64,000 bases of DNA from Pelagibacterales bacterium SAG-MED22 (GCA_014653985.1 JACWDT010000002.1:1-64000), one strand, 5' to 3'. Shown: positions 8,358 through 17,578, numbered from the stretch's first letter. Made by a program: numbers and translations. Notes: generated by a model not told the origin, from the sequence alone.

Positions 8358-9713
8358 ATGAGTAGTGAAATATTAATTGTAGATGATAATGCAGATATAA
8401 GAAATATTATAAATGAACTTATTCTGGACGCTGGTTATAAAACTAGACTAGCCGCTAATTACAACCAAGCCTTATCTGAGATTGATAAAAAATTACCTGA
8501 TGTTGCTATTTTAGATGTCAAGTTAGATAAAGGAGATAATGACGGTATAGAGCTTCTTTCTCACATTAAGTCAAAAAATAAGGATGTTCCTGTAATTATA
8601 ATTTCTGGTCATGCTAATATCGAAATGGCAGTTAACTCTTTACAAAATGGTGCTTTTGAATTTATTGAAAAACCTTTTGACCGTGAAAGGTTGCTAAATT
8701 TTGTTAAAAGAGCTGTTGAAAATTATAATCTTAAAAAAGAAAATAAAGAATACGAAAGTAAGCTTTTCTCATCTTATGAAATTATAGGGAACAGTAAGAA
8801 TATAACTAATATCAAAGACCAGATTAAAAAAATATCTATTACAGAAAGTAGAGTATTTATAAATGGTCCTTCTGGATCAGGTAAGGAGTTGATTGCTAGA
8901 AAAATTCATAAAAATTCAAAAAGAAGTAAAAATCCTTTTGTAATACTAAATGGAGCCTTGTTAGATTCTAATAAATATGAGCTTGAGTTATTTGGTGAAG
9001 AAAAAGAAAATGGATCAATATCTTATGGAGCATTAGAAAAAGCTAATGGTGGTACACTTTTAGTTGATCAAGTTTCTGAAATTCCTTTAGATATACAATC
9101 AAAAATACTTCGAGTTTTAACCGACCAAAAATTTAAACGTGTCAATGGTAGTAGTGATGTTACAGTTGATGTAAGGTTGATATGTTCATCAAGTAAGGAT
9201 TTAAAAAAAGAAATTGAGATTGGTAACTTTAGAGAAGATCTTTTTCACCGAATAAATGTGTTTGAAATAAACGTTGAGCCGTTAGGTCAAAGAATTTCTG
9301 ATATACCACTTTTAATAAATTATTTTTCAAAAAAAATATCTGAGAATTACAATATCAAAGAATTAAATATCGACGAGAACAATAGTTATATTTTAAATCA
9401 TAATTGGCAGGGTAATGTTAGAGAGCTCAGAAATTTAATTGAAAGGATTGCTATATTGCAACCAGATACAAAAGATAAAATTTCTAATATTATTAAAGAG
9501 TCTTTGAAAAATAATAATTTTGATGACCAAATTGCCGAAAATAGCCTATCTGTGCCATTAAAAGAGGCTAGAGAAAAGTTTGAAAAAGAGTATTTAACTA
9601 TCCAATTAAAAAAATTTAATGGAAATATTTCAAAAACAGCAAACTTTGTTGGAATGGAACGAAGCGCCTTACATAGAAAACTTAAAGGTTTAGGAATAAA
9701 AGAATTTAATTAA
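8358..9713 (+). CDS. ntrX: NtrX-type response regulator (NtrC family, degenerate AAA+)
   Basis: 451 residues: receiver domain (res 1-120, acceptor Asp in VAILDVKLD), AAA+ domain (about 140-370) and C-terminal Fis-type helix-turn-helix (about 410-450, NGNISKTANFVGMERSALHRKL). Walker A is intact (GPSGSGKE) and the arginine-finger region FREDLFHRINVF is kept. The sigma54-contact GAFTGA loop is not recognisable (SISYGALEKANGG), and Walker B reads LLVDQVSE, with Gln238 where the catalytic Glu should be. It probably acts without sigma54 and without normal ATP hydrolysis. Partner of NtrY; the stop overlaps the trkA start. Confidence 0.92.
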   Translation: MSSEILIVDDNADIRNIINELILDAGYKTRLAANYNQALSEIDKKLPDVAILDVKLDKGDNDGIELLSHIKSKNKDVPVIIISGHANIEMAVNSLQNGAFEFIEKPFDRERLLNFVKRAVENYNLKKENKEYESKLFSSYEIIGNSKNITNIKDQIKKISITESRVFINGPSGSGKELIARKIHKNSKRSKNPFVILNGALLDSNKYELELFGEEKENGSISYGALEKANGGTLLVDQVSEIPLDIQSKILRVLTDQKFKRVNGSSDVTVDVRLICSSSKDLKKEIEIGNFREDLFHRINVFEINVEPLGQRISDIPLLINYFSKKISENYNIKELNIDENNSYILNHNWQGNVRELRNLIERIAILQPDTKDKISNIIKESLKNNNFDDQIAENSLSVPLKEAREKFEKEYLTIQLKKFNGNISKTANFVGMERSALHRKLKGLGIKEFN

Positions 9714-11104
9714 TGAACATTATTATTTGTGGTGCTGGAAGGGTCGGGTTCACTATTGCTAAACAATTAAGTGAACAAGGTCACTCTATAACTGTAATCG
9801 ATACATCTAGTGAAGATATTCAAAAAATAGACGATGCTTTAGATGTAAAAGCAATTGTTGGTAAAGCAACTTATCCAACTATACTCGAAAAAGCAAATGC
9901 AGCTGAAACAGATATGATCATCGCTGTTACTAGAAACGATGAAATTAATATGGTTATATGTCAAATAGCTTTTTCCATATTTAATATTCCAAAAAAAATT
10001 GCAAGAATAAGGTCACAGGATTATTTAAATCCTAAGTTTACTACAGTTTATAATAAAGAAAATTTACCAATTGATGTAATTATTTCGCCAGAACTTGAAA
10101 TTGCAAAATCAATTCAAAGAAAGCTAGAGGCTCCAGGAGCATTAGATAGTGTTCCTTTTGCAAATAATAAAATACGATTGTTAGAAATTTTTATGAATGA
10201 TGGTTGTAGCTTGATTAATATAAAGCTTAAAGATCTAACAAAAAAATACCCTAATTTAGATGCAAATGTAATTGGAATTATTAGAGATGATAAGTTTTTA
10301 ATTCCAAAAAAAGAAGATGAAATCAGAAAAAACGATAAAATTTATGTAATTATCAATTCCTCCCAAACAGCTGAAACTTTAGAAGCTTTTGGTCATAATG
10401 AAAAAGTTTCTAAAAAAATTCTTATTGTTGGTGGTGGTAACATCGGTTTTAATCTTGCAAAAAATATTGAGGAAACTCTAGATGCTGTAAGAGTTAAAAT
10501 TGTTGAAAAAGACAAAGAGCGAGCTGAATACCTTGCATCAGAATTAAATAATACCATAGTAATTAATGGAAACGGTTTAGATGAAGAAGTGTTAGCGGAA
10601 GCAAATTTAGAGGAAGCTGAAACGGTTCTTGCTTTAACAAATGATGATGAGGACAACCTGATGGTAAGTGTTCTTGTTGAAAAATTCGCTAAAGATGAAA
10701 AGGAAATTGAAGATAAAAGAACGATGGCATTAGTGAATAAACCTAATTATTCTCTATTGCAAGACTCTCTTAAAATTGACGATTTAATAGATCCAAGAAT
10801 GAATACTGTTTCTAGTATATTAAAACATGTCCATAAAGGTACCATAGAAACAGCATACACAATTATGAATGGTGAGTATGAAGTAATTGAAGCTGAAATT
10901 ATTGAGACATCAGAGTTAATTAATAAAGAATTGAAGAACTCAAATTTACCTGAAGAAGTTAGAATAGGCGCAGTTTTAAGAGGAGATAAGATAATAATTC
11001 CCCGATCCGATTTTGTTTTTTTAAAAGAAGATAAAGTTGTTTTTTTGGCAAATAAAGGCTCTATTTCAGTGGTGGAAAATATTTTTAGAATTAGTTCAAT
11101 CTAA
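9713..11104 (+). CDS. trkA: Trk potassium uptake regulatory subunit TrkA
   Basis: Peripheral NAD-binding regulator of the TrkH potassium channel. The 463-residue protein has two RCK_N/RCK_C repeats: Rossmann motif IICGAGRVGFTIA at residues 3-15 and ILIVGGGNIGFNLA near residues 231-244, each followed by a TrkA_C domain. Length matches the two-repeat TrkA of proteobacteria. It overlaps ntrX by one base and lies four bases before trkH, so ntrYX-trkAH is likely one unit. ntrX-trkA adjacency is common in alphaproteobacteria. Confidence 0.95.
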   Translation: MNIIICGAGRVGFTIAKQLSEQGHSITVIDTSSEDIQKIDDALDVKAIVGKATYPTILEKANAAETDMIIAVTRNDEINMVICQIAFSIFNIPKKIARIRSQDYLNPKFTTVYNKENLPIDVIISPELEIAKSIQRKLEAPGALDSVPFANNKIRLLEIFMNDGCSLINIKLKDLTKKYPNLDANVIGIIRDDKFLIPKKEDEIRKNDKIYVIINSSQTAETLEAFGHNEKVSKKILIVGGGNIGFNLAKNIEETLDAVRVKIVEKDKERAEYLASELNNTIVINGNGLDEEVLAEANLEEAETVLALTNDDEDNLMVSVLVEKFAKDEKEIEDKRTMALVNKPNYSLLQDSLKIDDLIDPRMNTVSSILKHVHKGTIETAYTIMNGEYEVIEAEIIETSELINKELKNSNLPEEVRIGAVLRGDKIIIPRSDFVFLKEDKVVFLANKGSISVVENIFRISSI

Positions 11105-11108
11105 CTAA

Positions 11109-12515
11109 ATGTCATTATTCAGAGTAAAATATTTAAGTTTTTTTTTTATACTTGTCTCTATATTTTCTTTTTTTAATATAATTTATTCTTATTATTTTAA
11201 CTTATATCTTAATCTAAACACTTATTACGTAAGTTTAATAATTTCAGGACTAATAGGAATTCTTTTTTATTACTTAAAATCCAGTTTAAAAAAACCATCA
11301 ATTTTTGAGAAGATTTTAACAGTACTACTTGGTTATATACTAATACCCTTAGTATTATGTATTCCATTTTATTTAAGTATTTATAATTTAACTTTTTTAA
11401 ACGCTATTTTTGAGGCGGTATCAGGATTTACTTCAACTGGTTTTACTATTTTTGACAATATCAAACATATAGATCAAGGCTTAATATTATGGAGATCTTC
11501 AATTCAATGGATTGGAGGATTATACTTTTTATTTTCTATAATTTTTCTTATTGATATTTACGATGAAAGTTTAAAAAAATCATTAACAAATTTTTTATCC
11601 TTCAGTAGCTCTGAGATTTTAAAACAAACAATTAAAATTTTTCTTTTATATTCCAGCTTAACAATTTTTATTTTTATTGTTTTAAATATATTTGGTATCA
11701 GAATATTTAACTCTCTTAATCTTTCAATGACAGCTATTTCCTCTGGAGGTTTTTTACCCGATAATGAGCTTTCAACGATATTATTGACAAATACTCAAAT
11801 AATTGTTTTCTCACTTTTGATGTTGATCTCTTTCTTTAGTATTTTTTTTACCTATAACTTAATTTTTTTACGAAAAAAAAATCTTAATTTTTTTTATGAA
11901 GATATTCATTTATTTTTGTATTTTTTAATATTGGTAAGTATTTTTTTTATTTTTTTTAGTTATGATAAAAATTTCTCATTTAACTTCTTAAATTTAGTTA
12001 GTAGTATTTCAAATATTGGCATTTCTCTAGAAGTTGAACAAAAAAACTTAAACTTAATCTATTTGATATTAGTAATAGTTGGTGGTTCTTTTTTTTCAAC
12101 AAGTTCAGGATTAAGGTTTTTAAAAATTTACTCTCTTTCTAAATATTCAATCAATCAAATTCTTTCTTTTAGTAAACCTAATAAAGTATTTATGAATAAG
12201 CTTATTTTTTCTAAAATTAATTTTGATACAGCTGATATTAATAAATATTTCTTAACTGTTTTAATATTTATTATTTCTCTTTTTTCATTAACAATTTTAT
12301 TATCATTGAGTAATATTGAGTTTGAAAATGCATTTAAATTGGCGGTATTAACCTTAATGAATACAGTCAATTCTTCTGCTTATGGAATTAGTGATTTTAA
12401 CTTTCAAAACTTACATTTTTTAACTAAATATTTTCTTATTTTTTTTATGATTATAGGAAGGGTTGAATTTTTATCTTTGTTATTGATAGCTAAAAAATTT
12501 CTTTTTAAATATTAA
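11109..12515 (+). CDS. trkH: Trk potassium transporter membrane subunit
   Basis: 468-residue polytopic membrane protein, with around ten or more hydrophobic segments and a strong Phe/Ile/Leu bias. It contains TrkH pore-loop selectivity-filter elements: AVSGFTSTGFTIF near residues 104-116, TAISSGGFLP near 212, SNIGIS near 303-308, and NSSAYGISDF near residue 420. It moves K+ across the inner membrane together with TrkA. Follows trkA with only four bases between. Membrane-protein composition is even more AT-rich than the neighbours, which for a Phe/Ile-rich protein needs no transfer to explain. Confidence 0.92.
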   Translation: MSLFRVKYLSFFFILVSIFSFFNIIYSYYFNLYLNLNTYYVSLIISGLIGILFYYLKSSLKKPSIFEKILTVLLGYILIPLVLCIPFYLSIYNLTFLNAIFEAVSGFTSTGFTIFDNIKHIDQGLILWRSSIQWIGGLYFLFSIIFLIDIYDESLKKSLTNFLSFSSSEILKQTIKIFLLYSSLTIFIFIVLNIFGIRIFNSLNLSMTAISSGGFLPDNELSTILLTNTQIIVFSLLMLISFFSIFFTYNLIFLRKKNLNFFYEDIHLFLYFLILVSIFFIFFSYDKNFSFNFLNLVSSISNIGISLEVEQKNLNLIYLILVIVGGSFFSTSSGLRFLKIYSLSKYSINQILSFSKPNKVFMNKLIFSKINFDTADINKYFLTVLIFIISLFSLTILLSLSNIEFENAFKLAVLTLMNTVNSSAYGISDFNFQNLHFLTKYFLIFFMIIGRVEFLSLLLIAKKFLFKY

Positions 12516-12546
12516 TTTAGTATTATAACAGTATCATAATATTTGT

Positions 12547-12623
12547 GCGCCCTTAGCTCAGCTGGATAGAGCATCGGTTTTCTAAACCGAGGGTCGGAGG
12601 TTCGAATCCTCCAGGGCGCGCCA
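12547..12623 (+). tRNA. tRNA-Arg (anticodon UCU)
   Basis: Full cloverleaf: acceptor GCGCCCT pairs with AGGGCGC, the D-arm is GCTC/GAGC, anticodon stem TCGGT/ACCGA encloses loop TTTCTAA with anticodon TCT, and the T-arm is GAGG TTCGAAT CCTC. Discriminator G and an encoded CCA end the gene at 12623. It decodes AGA, the dominant Arg codon in this AT-rich genome. Lies between trkH and bztA. Confidence 0.97.
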
Positions 12624-12717
12624 TCTTGTTCATTTTAGGTCATAATTATCCATAAATTTATCTTGATGGTAAATATTTAACATGCTTAAATTATGAATAT
12701 TCAAAAGTAATTTTGAA

Positions 12718-12735
12718 TTATTTGTTAACAAATAA
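12718..12735. promoter_or_regulatory. 18-bp perfect palindrome upstream of bztA
   Basis: TTATTTGTTAACAAATAA is a perfect 18-base palindrome centred on GTTAAC, ending 18 bases before the bztA start codon and just before its Shine-Dalgarno AAGGAAG. It could be an operator for a dimeric regulator or an mRNA hairpin controlling bztA. Perfect AT-rich palindromes can arise by chance in such a genome, so the regulatory role is an inference. Confidence 0.4.
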
Positions 12736-12753
12736 AAAACAAAAGGAAGAATA

Positions 12754-13794
12754 ATGTTTAAATACTTAAAACAATTAACTTCTTTAGTCGCTATGGTTGC
12801 AGTGTTGTTTACTTTTACAACAGAAACTATGGCTGCTAAAAAATCTAAGACACTTAAAAACACTCAAAAAAAGGGTTTTGTAAGATGTGGAGTATCTCAA
12901 GGTCTTCCAGGATTTTCTAATGCTGACGCTGCAGGAAATTGGACTGGTGTTGACGTTGATGTATGTAGAGCAGTAGCTGCTGCGGTACTAGGTGATGCAA
13001 GTAAAGTAAAATACACACCACTAAGTGCTAAAGAAAGATTTACAGCTTTAACTTCTGGTGAGATTGATATCTTATCAAGAAACACAACTTGGACTCTTTC
13101 TAGAGATGCTGATATCGGACTTACTTTCGTTGGAGTAAACTTCTACGATGGTCAAGGTTTCATGGTTAGAAAAAGTTCTGGTATTACTTCAACAAGCCAA
13201 TTCAAAAATGGTATCTCAGCTTGTACAAATATTGGTACAACAACTGAATTAAATATGAGAGACTTCTTTAATTCTAAAGGAATTTCTTATACACCAGTTG
13301 CTTTTGAAAAAGCGGATGAAGTCGTAGCTGCTTATGATGCTGGTAGATGTGATACTTACACTACTGACAAATCAGGTTTAGCTGCACAAAGAACTAAAAT
13401 GTCTAATCCAGATGAGCACATCGTGTTACCTGAAACTATTTCAAAAGAGCCATTAGGCCCTGTTGTTAGACAAGGTGACTCAGTATGGGAAGATATCGTA
13501 AGATGGTCTTTAAATACCATGATCGAAGCTGAGGAGTATGGAATTACTTCTGGCAATGCTGACATGATGAAATCTTCAGACAACCCAGCAATCAAAAGAT
13601 TAGTTGGTGCTGAAGGTGAAATGGGTGCTGCATTCGGTCTTGATAATGATTGGAATTATAGAATTATCACACAAGTTGGTAACTATGGTGAAAGTTATAA
13701 AAGAAATATAGCTGACACAGGTATTTTACCAGACAGAGGTCCAAATGAATTATGGACTAAAGGTGGTATTTTATACGTTCCGCCATCAAGATAA
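12754..13794 (+). CDS. bztA: General L-amino-acid ABC transporter, periplasmic binding protein
   Basis: 346-residue periplasmic solute-binding protein of the AapJ/BztA family (family 3 SBP), binding Glu, Gln, Asp, Asn and related amino acids. The N-terminus is a signal peptide (res 1 to ~28, hydrophobic core LTSLVAMVAVLFTFT, then AAKKSK). Then come VRCGVSQGLPGFS, GNWTGVDVDVCRAVAAAVLG and DGQGFMVRKSSGI. The start has a good Shine-Dalgarno (AAGGAAG). A strong terminator follows at 13815 before the permease genes, which would let this protein be made in excess. In SAR11 the same transporter is usually annotated yhdWXYZ. Confidence 0.95.
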   Translation: MFKYLKQLTSLVAMVAVLFTFTTETMAAKKSKTLKNTQKKGFVRCGVSQGLPGFSNADAAGNWTGVDVDVCRAVAAAVLGDASKVKYTPLSAKERFTALTSGEIDILSRNTTWTLSRDADIGLTFVGVNFYDGQGFMVRKSSGITSTSQFKNGISACTNIGTTTELNMRDFFNSKGISYTPVAFEKADEVVAAYDAGRCDTYTTDKSGLAAQRTKMSNPDEHIVLPETISKEPLGPVVRQGDSVWEDIVRWSLNTMIEAEEYGITSGNADMMKSSDNPAIKRLVGAEGEMGAAFGLDNDWNYRIITQVGNYGESYKRNIADTGILPDRGPNELWTKGGILYVPPSR

Positions 13795-13814
13795 TTTAAG
13801 TTATAAATTGATAA

Positions 13815-13844
13815 AAAGGGCTAGATTAATCTAGCCCTTTTTTT
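13815..13844 (+). terminator. Intrinsic terminator between bztA and bztB
   Basis: A 26-base perfect palindrome (13815-13840, arms AAAGGGCTAGATT / AATCTAGCCCTTT) runs into a T tract to 13844, giving a stem of about 11 bp with a tiny loop and a U-run. It is a classic rho-independent terminator. It sits inside the operon, after the binding-protein gene and 14 bases before bztB, so some read-through is expected. Confidence 0.92.
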
Positions 13845-13857
13845 ATAGTATTCTCAA

Positions 13858-15003
13858 ATGAAATTAAAAAAAATTCTTCCTCAGTTCCTAACTCTTTTAT
13901 TTATAGTTTTAATTTTTGGTTTTTTCACCATGAATGCTCAAGAAAATATGGATACTAGAGGCATTGAGTTTGGCTTTGGTTTCTTAAAACAAGAAGCTTC
14001 ATTTGATATCCAGTTTTCTTTAATAGATTATGATGGTTCAAAATCATATGCTAGAGCTTATTTAGTTGGTTTACTAAACACCTTACTTGTATCTGCTATT
14101 GGTATTGTTCTATGTACTATTCTAGGAGTGGTTATAGGTGTTGCAAGACTTTCACCAAATTATTTAATTAACAGAACCGCTAGTGTTTATATTGAATTTT
14201 TTAGAAATATTCCTTTATTACTTCAAATATTCTTTTGGTATTTTGCTGCATTAAGAGCACTACCTATGCCTGAAGACGCATCATTACTTCTTGGCACATC
14301 TTATATGACCATCAAAGGTCTTTATACACCAGCACCAATTTGGAATAATTTTGATGTATTTTTGATATCTTTAATAGTGTCTTTAGTAATAATCTTTTTT
14401 TTCAATAGATACGCTAAAAGAAAACAAGAAGATGCGGGTATTCAGTATCCAAAATTTTTAATATCACTTGCTATATTTGTAATAATACCAGCATTTACAT
14501 TTATTTTTGGTGGAGTAGATTTACAATGGAGCTTTCCAGAATTAAAACAGTTGGCCAAAACATCTTTTACTTATGAAGGAGGAGTTGGAATACCTCCAGA
14601 ATTAATAGCACTTACTTTAGCGCTAACGCTTTATACAGCTACTTTTATTGCTGAAAATGTAAGAGCTGGAATTCAAGGAATAGGTAAGGGACAAAAAGAG
14701 GCTGCAGCATCTATAGGACTAACACCGGGACAAGTTTTAAAATTAGTAATCATGCCTCAAGCTTTAAGAATTATTATTCCACCTACAACAAATCAATATC
14801 TTAATTTAACGAAAAATTCTTCTTTAGCTGCAGCTATAGCTTATCCTGATTTAGTTCTAGTATTTGCTGGTACCGCAATGATGCAAACAGGAAGAGCAAT
14901 TGAAATAGTCGCTATTACAATGGCAACATATTTAACAATTAGTTTGTCAATTTCACTATTTATGAATTGGTACAATAAATCAATTGCCATTAAGGAAAAA
15001 TAA
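13858..15003 (+). CDS. bztB: General L-amino-acid ABC transporter permease 1
   Basis: 381-residue inner-membrane permease of the HisM/AapQ/BztB family. It has a first transmembrane helix at about residues 7-25, further helices starting with YLVGLLNTLLVSAIGIVLCTILGVVIGVARL (near 62-95), and the coupling EAA loop AGIQGIGKGQKEAAASIGLTPGQ near residues 271-293, then LRIIIPPTTNQYLNLTKNSSLA. The long insertion in the middle is normal for this subfamily. It pairs with bztC to form the membrane channel. It lies right after the bztA terminator, so its expression depends on read-through or its own promoter. Confidence 0.95.
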   Translation: MKLKKILPQFLTLLFIVLIFGFFTMNAQENMDTRGIEFGFGFLKQEASFDIQFSLIDYDGSKSYARAYLVGLLNTLLVSAIGIVLCTILGVVIGVARLSPNYLINRTASVYIEFFRNIPLLLQIFFWYFAALRALPMPEDASLLLGTSYMTIKGLYTPAPIWNNFDVFLISLIVSLVIIFFFNRYAKRKQEDAGIQYPKFLISLAIFVIIPAFTFIFGGVDLQWSFPELKQLAKTSFTYEGGVGIPPELIALTLALTLYTATFIAENVRAGIQGIGKGQKEAAASIGLTPGQVLKLVIMPQALRIIIPPTTNQYLNLTKNSSLAAAIAYPDLVLVFAGTAMMQTGRAIEIVAITMATYLTISLSISLFMNWYNKSIAIKEK

Positions 15004-15008
15004 AAATT

Positions 15009-16280
15009 ATGAGTAAAGTTAATTTATTAAAACCCAATAAAGAAAATATTAATTTATTTTTAGGTCTTGGAGTTTTATTTTTCACATTAGGCATACTTGA
15101 TTTTTATTTAAATAATTTTTATGAAAAAAATATAACTGGTTTTTTACCAGGTTTTATTAGTTTCTTTACGCCTCTAATCTTTGGAATGATTGGTCTTCAT
15201 TTTGTTAGAATTGAATTTTCAGGAATTAAAAAATTAGATGAATTAAACAAAAATATTAATACAAGTAACTTCAATGCAGCCCTTAGTTTTAGTATTATAT
15301 TATTATTAATATTCTCAATACCACCATTACTAAACTGGTTTATTTTTGATGCAAATATTGCAGGTGACACCAAAGAAGCATGTACTGGAGGAGGAGCTTG
15401 TTGGGTTTACATTAAAGTATGGTTTAACAGATTTATGTATGGAATGTACCCAAATGCTGAGCAATGGAGAGTAAATGCTACATTCATAATTGTCTTAGTT
15501 TTTATGGGACTAGGTTATTTCTTTCCACTAAGACTTAAAAAATACCTAACGTTATATTATGTAATTTTTTTACCAATAATTTCATTTTTATTAATCTACT
15601 ATTTGATATCAGGAGGTGAATTTGGTTTAGAATGGGTTGAAACTGGAGCATGGGGCGGTTTATCATTAACATTCATAGTCTCATTCTTTTCGTTAATCTT
15701 TTGTTTTCCAATTGGTATGATGTTAGCTCTAGGCAGGAGATCTGATTTACCTGTTGTTAAATATTCTTCGTTAACTTTTATTGAGTTTTGGAGGGGTGTA
15801 CCATTGATTACAGTATTGTTTATGTCAGCAGTAATGTTCCCAATGTTTCTACCTGATGGAACTTATGTTGATAAATTAATTAGAGTTATTGCTGCAATTG
15901 TTTTATTTGAAGCCGCATATACTGCCGAAGTTATAAGAGGAGGTCTTCAAGCTTTACCAAGAGGTCAATATGATGCTGCTAAATCTCTAGGAATGGGATA
16001 TTGGAGATTACATTTATTGGTTATCTTGCCTCAAGCACTGAAACTAGTTATTCCTGGTATTGCTAATACGTTTCTTGCGTTAGTCAAAGATACGCCTCTT
16101 ATATTTGTTGTTGGTCTTTTAGAATTAGCAGGCATGCTTGGTCTTGCAAAAACTAATCCTAAATGGTTAGGTTTCTCTATGGAGGGGTATGTTTTTGCTG
16201 GAATAATTTTCTGGATTATTTGTTATTCAATGAGTAAATATAGTTATAACTTAGAACTTAAGTACAAAACAGATAGATAA
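15009..16280 (+). CDS. bztC: General L-amino-acid ABC transporter permease 2
   Basis: 423-residue partner permease (AapM/BztC). Several hydrophobic helices come before the transport domain. The segment WVETGAWGGLSLTFIVSFFSLIFCFPIGMML begins the domain proper, and the EAA loop reads GGLQALPRGQYDAAKSLGMGYWRLHLLVILPQALK. A short cysteine-containing loop (KEACTGGGACWVY) lies between helices. Starts six bases after bztB; bztD follows after four bases. Forms the heterodimeric channel with BztB. Confidence 0.94.
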   Translation: MSKVNLLKPNKENINLFLGLGVLFFTLGILDFYLNNFYEKNITGFLPGFISFFTPLIFGMIGLHFVRIEFSGIKKLDELNKNINTSNFNAALSFSIILLLIFSIPPLLNWFIFDANIAGDTKEACTGGGACWVYIKVWFNRFMYGMYPNAEQWRVNATFIIVLVFMGLGYFFPLRLKKYLTLYYVIFLPIISFLLIYYLISGGEFGLEWVETGAWGGLSLTFIVSFFSLIFCFPIGMMLALGRRSDLPVVKYSSLTFIEFWRGVPLITVLFMSAVMFPMFLPDGTYVDKLIRVIAAIVLFEAAYTAEVIRGGLQALPRGQYDAAKSLGMGYWRLHLLVILPQALKLVIPGIANTFLALVKDTPLIFVVGLLELAGMLGLAKTNPKWLGFSMEGYVFAGIIFWIICYSMSKYSYNLELKYKTDR

Positions 16281-16283
16281 AAA

Positions 16284-17018
16284 ATGTCAGAAGCAATCAT
16301 ACAAATTAAAGATGTAAATAAGTGGTTTGGGGACTTTCAAGTTTTAAGTGGAATAAATCTTGAGGTAATGCCAAAAGAAAAAATAGTAGTATGCGGGCCC
16401 TCTGGTTCAGGTAAATCTACTTTGATAAGATGTATTAATCGATTAGAGGAACATCAAGAAGGAAACATAATTGTTGATGGTACGGAAATTTCAGAAGATA
16501 CTAAAAATATTGAGCAGGTTAGAGCTGAAGTTGGTATGGTATTTCAACAATTCAATTTATTCCCACATCTATCTATATTAGATAATTGTACGCTTGCACC
16601 TATTTGGGTTAAAAAATTACCTAAAAAAGAAGCAGAAGAATTGGCCTTAAAACATCTAGAAAGAGTACAAATATTGGATCAAGCTCAAAAATTTCCAGGC
16701 CAACTTTCTGGTGGACAACAACAACGTGTTGCAATTGCAAGAGCTTTGTGTATGGAGCCAAAAATCATGTTATTTGATGAACCAACCTCAGCACTTGACC
16801 CGGAAATGATTAAAGAAGTGCTTGATGTTATGGTTAACTTAGCAAATCAAGGTATGACAATGATTGTTGTTACACATGAAATGGGATTTGCCAAAGAAGT
16901 AGCAGATAGTATGATTTTTATGGATGAAGGAAAGATAGTTGAAAAAGCTGATACTAAAGAATTTTTTGCCAATCCAAAGAGCGAGAGAACTAAGCTATTT
17001 TTAAGTCAAATCTTATAA
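16284..17018 (+). CDS. bztD: General L-amino-acid ABC transporter ATP-binding protein
   Basis: 244-residue ATPase of the polar-amino-acid (GlnQ/AapP) subfamily. Walker [10 protein letters not shown] (about res 39-47), Q-loop [13 protein letters not shown], signature [15 protein letters not shown], Walker [13 protein letters not shown] and H-loop VVTHEMGFA are all present. It powers amino-acid import through BztBC. Last gene of the bztABCD operon. Confidence 0.96.
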   Translation: MSEAIIQIKDVNKWFGDFQVLSGINLEVMPKEKIVVCGPSGSGKSTLIRCINRLEEHQEGNIIVDGTEISEDTKNIEQVRAEVGMVFQQFNLFPHLSILDNCTLAPIWVKKLPKKEAEELALKHLERVQILDQAQKFPGQLSGGQQQRVAIARALCMEPKIMLFDEPTSALDPEMIKEVLDVMVNLANQGMTMIVVTHEMGFAKEVADSMIFMDEGKIVEKADTKEFFANPKSERTKLFLSQIL

Positions 17019-17190
17019 AAAATAATAACTTTTATCTCACATAAAGGTTAATTTAAGTGAGCCTATTATGAGTTTTTAATGCTAACTTATGCTTGACAGG
17101 TTTTAAAATTACTTAAAAACCTTAAGAAATATAAAAATTTTTCTATTGCAGGGTATTTAAATTTTCTATTGAATAAGATTTTAAAATTTA

Positions 17191-17208
17191 ATTAAGAGGG
17201 GTCTTAAT
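17191..17208 (+). promoter_or_regulatory. Hairpin over the ribosome-binding site of the Xre-family gene
   Basis: ATTAAGA-GGGG-TCTTAAT is a perfect 7-bp inverted repeat with loop GGGG. It contains the Shine-Dalgarno (AGAGGGG) and the first two bases of the start codon at 17207. As RNA it could hide the start; as DNA it could be the regulator's own operator. A matching inverted copy of GGGTCTTAA (TTAAGACCC) lies just after the gene at 17591-17599. Function is inferred. Confidence 0.4.
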
Positions 17209-17578
17209 GGAAGATAATTTCAACAAACACTTAGGCAACAAGCTCAAGCTAAGAAGATTGGCTTTAGGATTGACACAGACTAAAGTAGCAAAAGCAATCA
17301 ATGTAACATTTCAACAAATTCAAAAATACGAAAAAGGTACCAATGGTGTAAGTTCAATTCGACTATTGCAACTATCAAATTATTTAAAGGTTCCAATAAA
17401 TTATTTTTTTGAAGATTTTTCAGAATACTTAATTAATTTAGAAAAATCACAAGAAGGTCATATGAATGTAAATTATAATTTTTTAACAAAATTATATTCT
17501 GAGTTAACAGCTGATCAAAAATTAAAATTTAATAAATCTTTACAGATTTCTTCAGTTGGAATTTCAAAAACTGGCTAA
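17207..17578 (+). CDS. Xre/Cro-family helix-turn-helix regulator
   Basis: 123-residue DNA-binding protein. Residues 9-65 form an HTH_3 domain (LGNKLKLRRLALGLTQTKVA, then FQQIQKYEKGTNGVSSIRL), and the rest is a short helical tail. It resembles the single-domain Cro/CI-type regulators common in alphaproteobacteria, whose HTH reads LTFQQVQKYEKG. The target is unknown. It stands alone between bztD and two tRNA genes, with 188 bases of non-coding sequence upstream. That spacer holds an imperfect inverted repeat (AGGTTTT / AAAACCT around 17099-17123). A hairpin over its start codon suggests self-control. Confidence 0.88.
   Translation: MEDNFNKHLGNKLKLRRLALGLTQTKVAKAINVTFQQIQKYEKGTNGVSSIRLLQLSNYLKVPINYFFEDFSEYLINLEKSQEGHMNVNYNFLTKLYSELTADQKLKFNKSLQISSVGISKTG

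Noticed and set aside
17092-17115. TTGACA at 17092 as a sigma70 -35 box for the Xre-family gene
   Set aside because: No acceptable -10 box lies at 16-18 bases; single -35 matches are expected by chance.
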